Position numbers and translations under genes: made by a program. The notes below the pieces were generated by a model. The model searched no databases. It had not been told where the DNA came from and saw only the letters and a program-made list of their open reading frames with translations. Positions 25,278 to 34,388 of a stretch of 64,000 bases of DNA are shown piece after piece. This DNA is from JANMDS01 sp031430575 (GTDB taxonomy: Bacteria; Pseudomonadota; Gammaproteobacteria; Burkholderiales; Casimicrobiaceae): contig JANPBT010000015.1 of NCBI GenBank assembly GCA_031430575.1, forward strand, positions 52,022 to 116,021, written 5' to 3'. Each line of letters begins with the position of its first letter. The first letter of the stretch is position 1.

Positions 25278-26119
25278 AGTTGTTGCCAGTGATTTTTGGT
25301 CGCAGTTGGAAGTTGCGATTGCTCTTTGCGTCGGTGTTGATGGGCATAACCGGCGTCGCGGTGTTGATTGCATATTTTGCAAGTTGGCGTACTGTAGTTG
25401 AATTGCCTGAGTTTATGATCGCGTCCAATGGTGTGAGGTGTATTTCCTGCGAAGCGATAGGCATTGAAAAAAACGCAAGTGCAATTTTTATGGAACGCAA
25501 ATCGATCCCGCTGCTGTGTGTGGACCAAACGCTTAGCGCGATAGTCGAGGGCACTAATTACTTCATTGGCGAGGGACACGTAACGATAGGCTTGCAAGGT
25601 ACTGTACGCCCCGGCGGTAACTCGCGACTTAGCGGGCGGGGAGTGGTTATCGGCAAGACCGCCGAGTATCCCGATGGGCGCGGGTGCGTTGGGTCATCAG
25701 CACGCGCTCAAATCGAGACCTACTGGAGTCGAGACGTTTTAGTGCCGCAGGAATTTCGACCCACTGATTGGGCTGGTATGAGTTACCGGAAAGGTAACGA
25801 GCTTTATCCTTCTACGTGTTCGCAACTTTCCGTAAGCGACATGCAGCCTTATCGCTTGGATTTGAGCGTTTCCTGCAACGGAGACATTTCCTATTCGCTT
25901 AACACACTTAAGCCATTGGAGCAGCTGGAGACTGCGCTGTCAGCTAAAACACCGGCGCTGGGCAATGCCGATGTTGGTGAATTACCCCTGATTGAGCCTG
26001 GCATGAGGGGGTGGTGGATTGGCCAAGTTTTTGGTTCAAAAACGCAGAGTTGGTCGGTCACCTTCTCGCAAATGGTCGTTCAAGAGCGAGTTCGCTTCCG
26101 CAATTTAATTTTTACGTAG
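25274..26119 (+). CDS. membrane-anchored protein at the end of the T2SS operon, unassigned (GspN position)
   Basis: 281 residues; the ATG overlaps the gspD stop (ATGA), so it is translationally coupled to the T2SS operon. One N-terminal membrane helix (LRLLFASVLMGITGVAVLIAYF) leads into a periplasmic beta-rich domain with several cysteines (GVRCISCEAIG, LLCVDQ, GRGCVGSS, STCSQLSV, SVSCNGD), probably disulfide-bonded. Its place and topology fit GspN, but I do not see the usual GspN signatures, so I leave it unnamed. It contains no motif copy. Confidence 0.65.
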   Translation: MKLLPVIFGRSWKLRLLFASVLMGITGVAVLIAYFASWRTVVELPEFMIASNGVRCISCEAIGIEKNASAIFMERKSIPLLCVDQTLSAIVEGTNYFIGEGHVTIGLQGTVRPGGNSRLSGRGVVIGKTAEYPDGRGCVGSSARAQIETYWSRDVLVPQEFRPTDWAGMSYRKGNELYPSTCSQLSVSDMQPYRLDLSVSCNGDISYSLNTLKPLEQLETALSAKTPALGNADVGELPLIEPGMRGWWIGQVFGSKTQSWSVTFSQMVVQERVRFRNLIFT

Positions 26120-26171
26120 TTCCGTGGGTCGCTGCTAATGCGAGCGACTCAAATCAAGTGAGATCATCAAT

Positions 26172-26762
26172 ATGAAATTTAACAACCCGACGCTACGCTT
26201 CAATCACGAAATCCGAAAGCAAGTTAAACGCACAGTGCTGATGTTGGGCGCTGTGAGCGTTTTAGCGAGCGGTGGTTGCGCTACGCATAGCCCCGCTACC
26301 GATGGATCAGCGAGCAGAGTTTTACCTACACAACCGTTGGTCGAGCAAAAAGAGCCGCTGGCTGGTGTCGAAGCGAAACCCGCCACGTTTTCGCCTTCAG
26401 CGCTGGGATACAGCAAAAAAGAAGTTGAGACGCCTGCTGAGCTCGCAGTGAGGGATCGGGCGCAAACGCGTTGGGGTCACTTATTAAAATCAAATATGCA
26501 AGAGGCATACGCTTTTTTAAGTCCAAACGCAAAGCAGTTGCAATCATTCGAGGCTTATAACGGCGCGATTCGTTCGGGTTTGTGGCGTTCCGCAGAAATT
26601 GCGCGCGTTGATTGCGCGGAGGCCGCGCGGTGTGTCGTCTATGCACAAGTGGTTATTCGTGTGCCGATTGGTCGACTGGGCCCCACCGACCATACTTCAT
26701 TTGTACGGGAGGATTGGGTCTCAGCGAACGGGCAGTGGTGGTTCGTGCCGACGCGAGGCTAA
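26172..26762 (+). CDS. predicted lipoprotein, unknown function
   Basis: 196 residues. The signal peptide (VLMLGAVSVLASGGC) ends in a lipobox with Cys near residue 36, preceded by a basic N-terminus (RKQVKR). The C-terminal 100 residues look like a small alpha+beta domain of the NTF2 type (TRWGHLLKSNMQEAYAFLSPNAK, YNGAIRSGLWRSAEI, GQWWFVPTRG), often found in envelope proteins. It lies 50 bases after the T2SS-linked gene and may belong to the same operon, for example as an accessory lipoprotein. I do not recognise a specific family. Confidence 0.7.
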   Translation: MKFNNPTLRFNHEIRKQVKRTVLMLGAVSVLASGGCATHSPATDGSASRVLPTQPLVEQKEPLAGVEAKPATFSPSALGYSKKEVETPAELAVRDRAQTRWGHLLKSNMQEAYAFLSPNAKQLQSFEAYNGAIRSGLWRSAEIARVDCAEAARCVVYAQVVIRVPIGRLGPTDHTSFVREDWVSANGQWWFVPTRG

Positions 26763-26908
26763 GTGTTGTAAACACGCGTCAGGCCATGAGAAGTGTCTCA
26801 CGAGGCCCTTCTGCAGGAAAGATAAGCGTCAATTTGTGCTAACCTTCTTTTGTGGTCTTCAACCGCAAGAATTAACAGCAATTGCTTTTCATCGAAAAGG
26901 AGCTCGTA

Positions 26909-28327
26909 ATGCTTAACAAGCAAAAAGCGCTTTATGCAGCCATTAGCGGACTTGTTGGTCTCGCTGGCACAGCTGCCCAAGCGGCCATTCCCGGTACCGA
27001 CGGTACCGGCGCAGTACTGCAATACCCATACTACACCGTCAATAGCGGTAACGATACATACATGAGCGTTGTGAACTCTACGAGTTCAACAAAAGCTGTG
27101 AAAGTGCGTTTCCTCGACGGTAAAAACACCCGTGAGGTGTTGGACTTTAACCTGTTCTTGTCGCCGTTCGACGTTTGGACTGCAGCAATTACTAAAAATG
27201 CAGCTGGCGGCGCATCAATCAAGACGGCTGATAAGTCTTGCACGACCCCACAGATCCCTCCTGCTGGCGTTGATTTCCGGACATTCCGTTTTAACGAGCG
27301 TGACCTCGACGGCGTTATTATCGACAATTCGATTGCTCGTACGGCCGAAGGTCATATCGAAGTGATCGAAATGGGCGTTGTAACCAACGTCGATATGATC
27401 GCAGCAACTACCCACGTTAACGGCGTTCCTGGAACTTCGTCAACGCGTAATTGCGCATGGCTTCAAAGTATTTACAACGGCAACACTAGTGTAAATGCTC
27501 CGTTTGCAACCGGTCTGGTAGCACCTACAGGTGGTTTGTTTGGTGTGGGCGTTCTTATCAACGTTCCAGCTGGCACGTCATACGGCTACGACGCAAATGC
27601 GATCAACAGCGTGTTCTCTGCGCCTAACTTCACGGTTCCAGGTTCGATTTTCCCGAACTTGAGCCAAGCTGATCCAGTATCGTCGTTCTTCCAAGCTGGT
27701 AATGTTTTCACGGCAAATTACGCCGCCGGTATCGACGCGGTTTCCGTGCTCGACCAGCGTAGCGCGTTAATGAGCGAGTGGATTATTGATCCAACGTTGG
27801 GTGCTGGTACTGACCTCATCGTTACGTTTCCAACGAAGTGGGCATACACGTTCTCCTGCGGCCTCGCTGCCGCACGTCCTTTCCTGAACAATGGCTTTTG
27901 CCCTAATGGCGCGCCTGAGTTGATTGGCGTCTCCGCATATGATCGCGAAGAGCAAACTTCATTCGCGCAGATTGACTTCTCGCCATTGCCACCTGGCGGC
28001 TCGACTTCGCTCCCATGGGAAGTTAACGTCATCACCATTGACAACACTAACGTTCTTGGCTCATCGCTCAAGAACAACATCAAGCCACCGGTTGGTACGG
28101 CTGGCTGGATCAAAGTGAACTTCGCTGGTGCAGGTCGCACGATCACGTCGTTGCCTGGTGCAACGCGCAATGGTACAGCTTGCGGAGTTTTGACCGCTGG
28201 CGGCTTGCCAGTTCAGGGCTTCTCGGTGCAGCGTTATGTCAACGGTAACGTTGGCGGCGTATTGTCAAACTACGGCGCGAACTTCGGCCACAAGTATGAG
28301 CGTAGCGTAGCTTGCGCGCAGCCATAA
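26909..28327 (+). CDS. abundant-type secreted surface protein, unknown family
   Basis: 472 residues from ATG 26909, which has a GGAG ribosome site seven bases upstream. The signal peptide is MLNKQKALYAAISGLVGLAG with cleavage after AQA. The mature protein is rich in Asn, Thr, Gly and Val with few charges (LQYPYYTVNSGNDTYMSVVN, FNLFLSPFDVWTAAI), typical of beta-rich surface or S-layer-like proteins. Cysteines occur in pairs. A strong terminator follows. It lies next to the T2SS operon and is a reasonable candidate substrate, by position only. No motif copy is present. Confidence 0.72.
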   Translation: MLNKQKALYAAISGLVGLAGTAAQAAIPGTDGTGAVLQYPYYTVNSGNDTYMSVVNSTSSTKAVKVRFLDGKNTREVLDFNLFLSPFDVWTAAITKNAAGGASIKTADKSCTTPQIPPAGVDFRTFRFNERDLDGVIIDNSIARTAEGHIEVIEMGVVTNVDMIAATTHVNGVPGTSSTRNCAWLQSIYNGNTSVNAPFATGLVAPTGGLFGVGVLINVPAGTSYGYDANAINSVFSAPNFTVPGSIFPNLSQADPVSSFFQAGNVFTANYAAGIDAVSVLDQRSALMSEWIIDPTLGAGTDLIVTFPTKWAYTFSCGLAAARPFLNNGFCPNGAPELIGVSAYDREEQTSFAQIDFSPLPPGGSTSLPWEVNVITIDNTNVLGSSLKNNIKPPVGTAGWIKVNFAGAGRTITSLPGATRNGTACGVLTAGGLPVQGFSVQRYVNGNVGGVLSNYGANFGHKYERSVACAQP

Positions 28328-28348
28328 AAGCCTAAAAGCTTTTGTAGC

Positions 28349-28380
28349 AAAAAAGGTGAGCGATGCTCACCTTTTTTTTT
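28349..28380 (+). terminator. intrinsic terminator
   Basis: Stem AAGGTGAGC/GCTCACCTT with a GAT loop, flanked by an A-run and followed by nine T residues, just after the surface-protein gene. Confidence 0.92.
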
Positions 28381-28448
28381 AGAACTAATCGATTCCATCG
28401 GCTGTCCAATAAAATGATAGAATGATAAAAACTTTATGTCAAAGGACT

Positions 28449-29189
28449 ATGCCAGTGAAAAAACTAATTCTCCACCTTCCTCTTGCGCTCAGCGCAGCGG
28501 GGGCTACTTCGCTAGTTACGCCTTTTGTAAATGCAGCGGAAGTAACGCTATCTGGCATTACAGGAAATACCTGTACGTACACCGGGATAACCGTTGACGC
28601 TTCGGGGAATATGATCGTAAGTTGCAACGGCGCTGCGCCCGCTCCGACCCCAACTTCTGGCCCTCCCGCCCCAACGCCAACATCCGGGCCGCCAGCGCCT
28701 ACGCCGACTGCCGCGCCTCCAGCAAACGGCATTCCAGCAATTCCAGCCGGGTGTCCCGCATTCCCGAGCAGCGCCCGCTACATCAATCAATTGAGCAAAC
28801 CGCCCAATGGCGGCACCTTCTTTAGTGGGCAAGAGCACTACAACAACCCGAGCACAACGATCTCTGACGGCTCACTGAATTCCGGTCAAACCGTATCAAT
28901 CCCGTTTACACACACCACGCTTACGAGCGTATCGCGTGCAACTTCTGGGCCTGGTAACTACGGCGTAGAAGGAAGAATGACGATGGTAGTCTCAACCTGC
29001 CCCGGTTCGTTTGACCCGGCTTTTTATGCAACTGCAAATAACTACCTTTGCGAATCCATTGGGCGCGCACCCGCAATTTACTTCAATTATTGCGGTGTAA
29101 AGCCAAACGCCGCTTACTACGTCAATTTGAAGTCAGAAATTCCAGCGAGAGAGTCGACCGCCGCATTCTTGTTTAACTTTATTCAATAA
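28449..29189 (+). CDS. secreted protein with Pro/Thr repeat linker, unknown function
   Basis: 246 residues from ATG 28449; a GTG at 28455 is better spaced from the AAAGGA ribosome site and may be the true start. A signal peptide (LILHLPLALSAAGATSLV) is followed by a short segment with two Cys, then three near-identical repeats of APTPTSGPP (residues about 67-93), a typical linker of secreted multi-domain proteins. The C-terminal 150 residues form a globular domain with paired cysteines (STCPGSF, YLCESIG, NYCGVKP). It may be a T2SS substrate. Family unknown. Confidence 0.65.
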   Translation: MPVKKLILHLPLALSAAGATSLVTPFVNAAEVTLSGITGNTCTYTGITVDASGNMIVSCNGAAPAPTPTSGPPAPTPTSGPPAPTPTAAPPANGIPAIPAGCPAFPSSARYINQLSKPPNGGTFFSGQEHYNNPSTTISDGSLNSGQTVSIPFTHTTLTSVSRATSGPGNYGVEGRMTMVVSTCPGSFDPAFYATANNYLCESIGRAPAIYFNYCGVKPNAAYYVNLKSEIPARESTAAFLFNFIQ

Positions 29190-29212
29190 GCAACAATTTT
29201 TGCGCATTCAGC

Positions 29213-29240
29213 CAACACCGCCGCCCGGCGGTGTTGCTTT
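29213..29240 (+). terminator. intrinsic terminator
   Basis: Ten-base stem CAACACCGCC/GGCGGTGTTG with loop GCCC and a short T-run, 24 bases after the preceding gene. Confidence 0.85.
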
Positions 29241-29268
29241 TACAAAATTCGAAATTCAAAATACCTAA

Positions 29269-30234
29269 ATGCTAAAAACATCGATAAGCCTTAAGAATTC
29301 CGCCTTACTTGGATTCGGAAAGTGCGCCTTCGCGATCTTGATTTGCTTCTCGCAAGATTCGCAAGCGCAGATTGCCGTCGCCACACCGCAAACTGCCGGG
29401 GTCACCCCAATTATTTCTTGGAAATCAGGCGTGGTCACCACAAAAGATCTTGAGGCGGATGCCCTCCGATTGCCAGCAAATGAGCGACTCGATACTTTAA
29501 AGAATCCACGGATGTTGTTGCAAGTAATCGATAACTTACATGTATACCGTGAATTTGCCACCCGCGCAAAGGCCGAAGGCACCATTACCCCCGAAATGCA
29601 ACTCTCGATGGCGATTGCAGCCGAACGTCATCTAGGGTTGATGTACTTGGCGCAACGCCTTCAAGCTTTTCAAGACAAGCTCGGCGACTTGACGCCCGCA
29701 GCAAAAGAACACTACGAAGTTAATAAATCAAAATACGATAAACCAGAGCGCGTTAACGCCTCTCACATCCTCATATCACCGCGTGCAGGGCGCACGCCAG
29801 AGCAAGCGCAGCAAATTGCTCAACGCATTCGCGCTCAAATCGCTACCGGCTCAGATTTCAGTGCACTTGCCGCAGAAAATTCCGATGACACCTCGACAAA
29901 GTTAAATGGCGGTCGATTAGGCGCGTTTGCTCGCAAGGAGATGGTTAAGCCGATCGAAGACGCCGTGTTTAAGCTCGAGAAAAAAGGAGAGCTAACGCCT
30001 GTGGTTCAGACTCAGTTTGGCTACCATGTCGTTCAACTTAACTTCAGAATTCCGGCAGGAATCGCGTCATTTGAAGACGTGAAAGACGAGATTCTAGACG
30101 AAATCGCAAGTAAAGCCGTCACGAATCATCGCGATACGCTGGTTAGCGAAATCCGAAATGATCCTTCACTCAAAATAAACGAGGAGCGCTTTGAGGTGTA
30201 CACCGGCGCAAAGCCTACGCGTAAAGCAAAGTAA
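29269..30234 (+). CDS. PpiC/parvulin-type peptidyl-prolyl isomerase, periplasmic
   Basis: 321 residues. An N-terminal signal region (LLGFGKCAFAILICF) may carry a lipobox-like or ordinary cleavage site. A SurA-like helical segment (residues 60-150) precedes a parvulin domain (about 158-260) with the standard pattern VNASHILISPRAGRTPEQA, GSDFSALAAENSDD, GGRLGAFARKEMV and TQFGYHVVQLN. It would assist folding of exported proteins. It resembles EpsD-family isomerases found in exopolysaccharide/exosortase loci, and the next genes are glycosylation genes, but I cannot settle that from sequence. Confidence 0.9.
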   Translation: MLKTSISLKNSALLGFGKCAFAILICFSQDSQAQIAVATPQTAGVTPIISWKSGVVTTKDLEADALRLPANERLDTLKNPRMLLQVIDNLHVYREFATRAKAEGTITPEMQLSMAIAAERHLGLMYLAQRLQAFQDKLGDLTPAAKEHYEVNKSKYDKPERVNASHILISPRAGRTPEQAQQIAQRIRAQIATGSDFSALAAENSDDTSTKLNGGRLGAFARKEMVKPIEDAVFKLEKKGELTPVVQTQFGYHVVQLNFRIPAGIASFEDVKDEILDEIASKAVTNHRDTLVSEIRNDPSLKINEERFEVYTGAKPTRKAK

Positions 30235-30365
30235 TCGCATTGACGTTTGCGATTGCCATTACCCCTTCGCAATACGAGGCGTATGGTTGGCCAATCGTAA
30301 AATAGTTCATGCTATGGTCAAATACATGATTGCAAAGTTTATTGCGGTAAAGACAGCAGTTATCA

Positions 30366-32405
30366 ATGAACGACCAAGACATTTGGCAGTCGGCAGTGCG
30401 TGCGCATCAAGATGGCCAGATCCAACACGCCAAAACTGAATACGAAAAATTAGTCGCCGCCGAGCCTCCGCATACCGGTGCGTGCTACATGCTCGGGCGC
30501 TTGTATTCAGATCTGAACGAAATTGAGTTGGCGAGAGAGCACTTCGCCCGCGCAAGAGCGATGTCCCCCGAGTGGATCGACCCAACGCTCGCGTTGGTCC
30601 GATTAGAAACCGCAGAAAAAAATTACGATGACGCTGAAGCCGCGCTTAAAGTAGCCAACGCCATACACGGCACAAGCGCGCAATATCATGAAGTCGCCGC
30701 TGAATTGTTAGAGGCATCCGGCTCACTGCAGTCAGCGATTCGTGCGCTTGAGTTTGCGATAACATTAAACGATGCAACGCCCAATACGCTACTTGCCTTG
30801 GCGGATATTTTGAGACGTGGAGGGCTACTTCCAGATGCGCTCAAAATATATTCACGATCAATGGGCTACCCAGAAACCTTAAAAATTGCGGCAATCAACT
30901 CAGCGGGAATACATCAGCGAATGGGCAACGCTGCAGAAGCAGCGCGCCACTACCTCTTGGCGAGCCCGGAGCAATCCAGCGAAGAATGGGTATTCCAATA
31001 CGCCGACGCGCTACGGGACGCAGGTCACATAGAGGCGTGGATCGCAAGCGCTACGCGTATCGCAAGTACATTACCCAACGACAAAAGTGCATTGCGATTG
31101 AATTTAGAAATTGCGAGCTTCCAAGGGAATTACTCCGAGATTGAGCAGTCGATCGCAAATTTACGCAAGTCGAATCCTGCAGATACCGCCACATGGTTAG
31201 AAATTGCGCTTCTGAGGCTTCACTACGATCACACAGCGGTAGATTCTAAAGTTTTCTATGCGAATCTCGATCGATCTGCAGCAATGCCGCAGCTGCCTGC
31301 GCCAACGGTTGCGTTAAACGCGCGTTCTGAAAACGGCACGCGCCCTCTACGTATTGGCTATATCGGCGCGGATTTTCGCGACCACGTGATGGGCCGCATG
31401 GCGCTGGCGATGCTGGAAAACCGGGATCGCGTTTCTCACAAAGCAATTTGCTATGCATTAAACGCGAAGGAAGATGCTTTTACTCAGAGATTTCTCGCAA
31501 CCGCCGACGGCTACGTGCGCTGCGCCGCGGGCACAGATGACGCGATTGCTGCGAAAATCGCGGCGGATCGTCTTGATATTTTGGTAGACCTCTCCGGCCC
31601 AACGTCGGGCTCGCGCCCTGGCGTGCTAGCGAGAAAGCCTGCGCCGGTGCAGATCACGCACGTCGGCGCCGCCGGGCCGATTGGGCTCTCGGCGGTCGAT
31701 TACAAACTGACCGATTCGCTTTGCGATCTACCGGAAAATCAAGAGTATCTCATCGAGAAACTACTTCCGATGGCAGGCTGCTGCTATCCCGTGCCGAAAT
31801 ATCCGTTACCTACTGCAGGGGTGACCAAGGCTGATTTGGAGCTCGAAGGTAAGATCGTCATCGGCGCTTTTTATAGTTACATGAAACTCTCCGAGCGCTG
31901 TGTTAGGCTATGGAAGCGGTTGCTGGATGACATCCCCAATGGCGTTTTGCTGTTCTCGCCGCTCGATCCGAAGTTAAAAGTTGCGTACGAAAATATTATG
32001 CGCGCAGCCGAAATACCTGCGGCGCAGTTTCGCTTCATTCCTTCAGGCCCAACCGAGGCCGAACGTCTCGCGCGCTACCGCGTGGTCGATTTCGTGATTG
32101 ATTCGATGCCGTACGGCGGTGTTAACGGCACGTTGGAAGCGCTCTATATGGGCGTGCCCGTGGTGACGCTACTGGGCAGCCATCATAGCGAGCGCACCAG
32201 CGCCAGCATGATGACCCACCTCGGCGTGACCGACACCATTGCGCAATCGCCTTCACAATATGTGCAGATCGCCCGAAAGCTTGCAAACGAGCCTCCATTC
32301 CGTACGGATGTTTCAACGCGGATTCGCGCCCGCTGGCCAAAATTTGTTGACCCGACGGATTACGCACGGCGCTGGGAGGCCGTCTTGCGTAAGGTTGCAC
32401 GTTGA
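30366..32405 (+). CDS. TPR protein with GT41 (O-GlcNAc-transferase/SPINDLY-like) glycosyltransferase domain
   Basis: 679 residues. Residues 1 to about 290 are tetratricopeptide repeats (YMLGRLYSDLNEIELAREHF and others). The C-terminal half is the GT41 catalytic region: LRIGYIGADFRDHVMGRM, DILVDLSGPTSGSRPGV, APVQITHVGAAGPIGLSAVDY, IGAFYSYMKLSERCVRLW and DSMPYGGVNGTLEALYMGVPVVTLLG. The family transfers sugars to Ser/Thr of proteins in the cytoplasm, or glycosylates adhesins and flagellins. A motif copy encodes IPAAQF near residue 550, in the turn between the two Rossmann-type lobes. The next gene starts inside its stop codon region, so they are coupled. Confidence 0.9.
   Translation: MNDQDIWQSAVRAHQDGQIQHAKTEYEKLVAAEPPHTGACYMLGRLYSDLNEIELAREHFARARAMSPEWIDPTLALVRLETAEKNYDDAEAALKVANAIHGTSAQYHEVAAELLEASGSLQSAIRALEFAITLNDATPNTLLALADILRRGGLLPDALKIYSRSMGYPETLKIAAINSAGIHQRMGNAAEAARHYLLASPEQSSEEWVFQYADALRDAGHIEAWIASATRIASTLPNDKSALRLNLEIASFQGNYSEIEQSIANLRKSNPADTATWLEIALLRLHYDHTAVDSKVFYANLDRSAAMPQLPAPTVALNARSENGTRPLRIGYIGADFRDHVMGRMALAMLENRDRVSHKAICYALNAKEDAFTQRFLATADGYVRCAAGTDDAIAAKIAADRLDILVDLSGPTSGSRPGVLARKPAPVQITHVGAAGPIGLSAVDYKLTDSLCDLPENQEYLIEKLLPMAGCCYPVPKYPLPTAGVTKADLELEGKIVIGAFYSYMKLSERCVRLWKRLLDDIPNGVLLFSPLDPKLKVAYENIMRAAEIPAAQFRFIPSGPTEAERLARYRVVDFVIDSMPYGGVNGTLEALYMGVPVVTLLGSHHSERTSASMMTHLGVTDTIAQSPSQYVQIARKLANEPPFRTDVSTRIRARWPKFVDPTDYARRWEAVLRKVAR
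32014..32027 (+). repeat. dispersed motif copy in GT41 gene
   Basis: Exact core, read as IPAAQF. Confidence 0.95.
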
Positions 32406-33607
32406 GCGAGACCTCGCTCGTACCGGCATCTTTAGCAGATGAAACTGCGCCGCAGGGTGACGAAAATCCTGATCGTTGGCTGCGCCCGGCGTTAAATGCA
32501 TTTGTGGCGGTGCTCGCGGCGACACTCTTGGCTGTGCTTTGGCAAGCGATCTTTTTGCCCACGCTCGCGCAAAATTGGTTTGGCGGTTCTACCCAAATAC
32601 CTGCGGCGCAGATTGTCGTCGTGCAGGGGCGCGCGGGCGATGTCGCGGGCAAGTTAAAGCGGGTGACGCCGCAAAATGCCGTCGCAATCATTGAGCTGCC
32701 AGTTACGCTAATCGCGCTTGAGTCGCAACCGATGGTGCATTGGTTTGTGCAGCGCGCGAATGACAAAACCGAGGTGAGCTTGCAGTGGACGAGCGGCACT
32801 TCTTCGTTTGAGCAGCCCCTGCTTTTTAAATCAAACCGTCGCTCGCAAGAGGTGAGCTTCCAGCGCGATCCGCGATGGTTGGGCACGGTGGCCAGTGTGC
32901 GCTTAGTCGCACGGGGCGATGCGCCGATTGACGTCGGTCATTTGACGATTCGCGCAGATAGCGTGCGTGCGCGCTTGCAGTTGATGTGGGAGGGGTGGTT
33001 TGGTTTCCGTCCGTGGGCGATGTCCGACCTTAATTTCATCGAGGCAACCGACGCCACCGAGACCTATTATTTCAACCCGACCGTGATCGCTGCGATCACG
33101 CTGGTCTTTCTCATTTACCTCACGTTGCGCTGGGCGAGCGGGAAGCGGGTTGACCCACGTGCGGTGTTACTCATTTTTATCGCGGGCTGGATCGTTGGCG
33201 ACATTCGCTGGCAAGTGGATCTCTTCCAAAAGACCGCCGATAGTGTGCGCCGATTTGGCGGCAAATCGTTGCATGAAAAACACCTCGCAGCGGACGATCA
33301 TGAATACTATTGGGCGATTCATACGCTCGCGCCCACGGTCTCGAAAGACAATAATTTCTCGCAACCGTTTGTCCTGCACTTCAATAAAGACGAGCGCTAC
33401 GATCGTGGCAAGCTCACTTACTATGCCGCGCCAAATCCCTTACAGTTGCTGACGACAGCGCCGGTAAAGGGGCAAATGTTTGCGATTGTGAACATGCCGT
33501 TTTCCTTTGACCCGACGACGCAAACGCTGATATTTGGCGAGAAGATCAGCGTGCGCGCAGAGCTGATCGCGCAGCGTGGCGTGGCGCAAGTGTTTCGGGC
33601 GCTATGA
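32402..33607 (+). CDS. membrane protein of the glycan block, unknown function
   Basis: 401 residues from TTG 32402, overlapping the GT41 gene. Membrane segments occur near 32-52 (LNAFVAVLAATLLAVLWQAIFL), about 222-240 (VIAAITLVFLIYLTL) and 255-270 (AVLLIFIAGWIVGDI), with a beta-rich extracytoplasmic domain between the first and second. Two motif copies are present, TAPQG near residue 15 and IPAAQI near residue 66, both just outside the first helix on either side. Topology and size resemble the protein encoded at 43298-44452, so they may be distant paralogues. It ends by overlapping the Nif3-like gene. Confidence 0.6.
   Translation: MSETSLVPASLADETAPQGDENPDRWLRPALNAFVAVLAATLLAVLWQAIFLPTLAQNWFGGSTQIPAAQIVVVQGRAGDVAGKLKRVTPQNAVAIIELPVTLIALESQPMVHWFVQRANDKTEVSLQWTSGTSSFEQPLLFKSNRRSQEVSFQRDPRWLGTVASVRLVARGDAPIDVGHLTIRADSVRARLQLMWEGWFGFRPWAMSDLNFIEATDATETYYFNPTVIAAITLVFLIYLTLRWASGKRVDPRAVLLIFIAGWIVGDIRWQVDLFQKTADSVRRFGGKSLHEKHLAADDHEYYWAIHTLAPTVSKDNNFSQPFVLHFNKDERYDRGKLTYYAAPNPLQLLTTAPVKGQMFAIVNMPFSFDPTTQTLIFGEKISVRAELIAQRGVAQVFRAL
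32445..32458 (-). repeat. dispersed motif copy near start of membrane-protein gene
   Basis: Core imperfect at its outer end (AGGGT for AGGTA). Read as TAPQG. Confidence 0.85.
32598..32611 (+). repeat. dispersed motif copy in membrane-protein gene
   Basis: Exact core, read as IPAAQI just after the first membrane helix. Confidence 0.95.
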
Positions 33608-34362
33608 GCGGGGTGATCTCGGCGGATGATCTCGCGCGCGTCCTTGATATTGAGATGAATGCGGCTGGCTTTAAAGACTACTGCCCCAATGGCTTGCAGG
33701 TCGCCAATCGCAAGCCGATTGCGAAGTTGATCACGGGCGTGACCGCGAGTGATGCTTTTCTGGAAGCCGCCATTGCCGAGGGCGCCGATGCGGTGCTCTT
33801 GCACCACGGGCTTTTTTGGAAGGGGGACGACGGGCGGTTGACCGGCTTTCGCTATCGCCGCGTGCGCCGATTGATTGAGGCTGATGTTGCGCTACTTGCC
33901 TACCATTTGCCATTGGATGCCCACCCGACGCTTGGAAATAATGCGCAGTTGGCGCAACGATTGGGTATTGCAATGCAGGGCGTGATCGCGGATGCACCGC
34001 ACGTCGCCATCGGTGAAATACCTGCGGCGCAGAATATGGCCGTTTTAGCCCAAAAAATTGAAAAAGTGCTTGCCCGTGTGCCGCTGGTCATTGGCGATCC
34101 GCAGCGCGCAATCAAGCGCGTTGCGTGGTGTACGGGCGGCGGGCAAAATTTCTTTGAGTCTGCGATCGCCGCCGGTGCAGATGCCTACATCACAGGTGAA
34201 ATTAGCGAGCAACACGTGCATATCGCCCGCGAAACTGGCGTCGTCTTCATCGCTGCCGGGCATCATGCAACCGAGCGTTATGGTGTGCAAGCGCTCGGCG
34301 CTTGGGCTGCGCAAAAGCTCGGCATTGCCCATGCGTTTATTGATATTGATTCTCCCGTCTAA
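33604..34362 (+). CDS. Nif3-like dinuclear metal-centre protein (YbgI family)
   Basis: 252 residues. The family forms a hexameric toroid with two metals per subunit; its biological role is not settled. Seen here are the N-terminal DYCPNGLQV, the metal-binding ADAVLLHHGLFWK and YHLPLDAHPTLGNN, and the C-terminal GADAYITGEISEQHVHIARE and GHHATERYGVQAL. A motif copy encodes IPAAQN near residue 140, between the two family halves where length varies. The ATG overlaps the stop of the upstream membrane-protein gene. Confidence 0.95.
   Translation: MSGVISADDLARVLDIEMNAAGFKDYCPNGLQVANRKPIAKLITGVTASDAFLEAAIAEGADAVLLHHGLFWKGDDGRLTGFRYRRVRRLIEADVALLAYHLPLDAHPTLGNNAQLAQRLGIAMQGVIADAPHVAIGEIPAAQNMAVLAQKIEKVLARVPLVIGDPQRAIKRVAWCTGGGQNFFESAIAAGADAYITGEISEQHVHIARETGVVFIAAGHHATERYGVQALGAWAAQKLGIAHAFIDIDSPV
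34019..34032 (+). repeat. dispersed motif copy in Nif3-like gene
   Basis: Exact core, read as IPAAQN. Confidence 0.95.
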
Positions 34363-34388
34363 CGCATTGGACGTGGAACAATAGCGTT

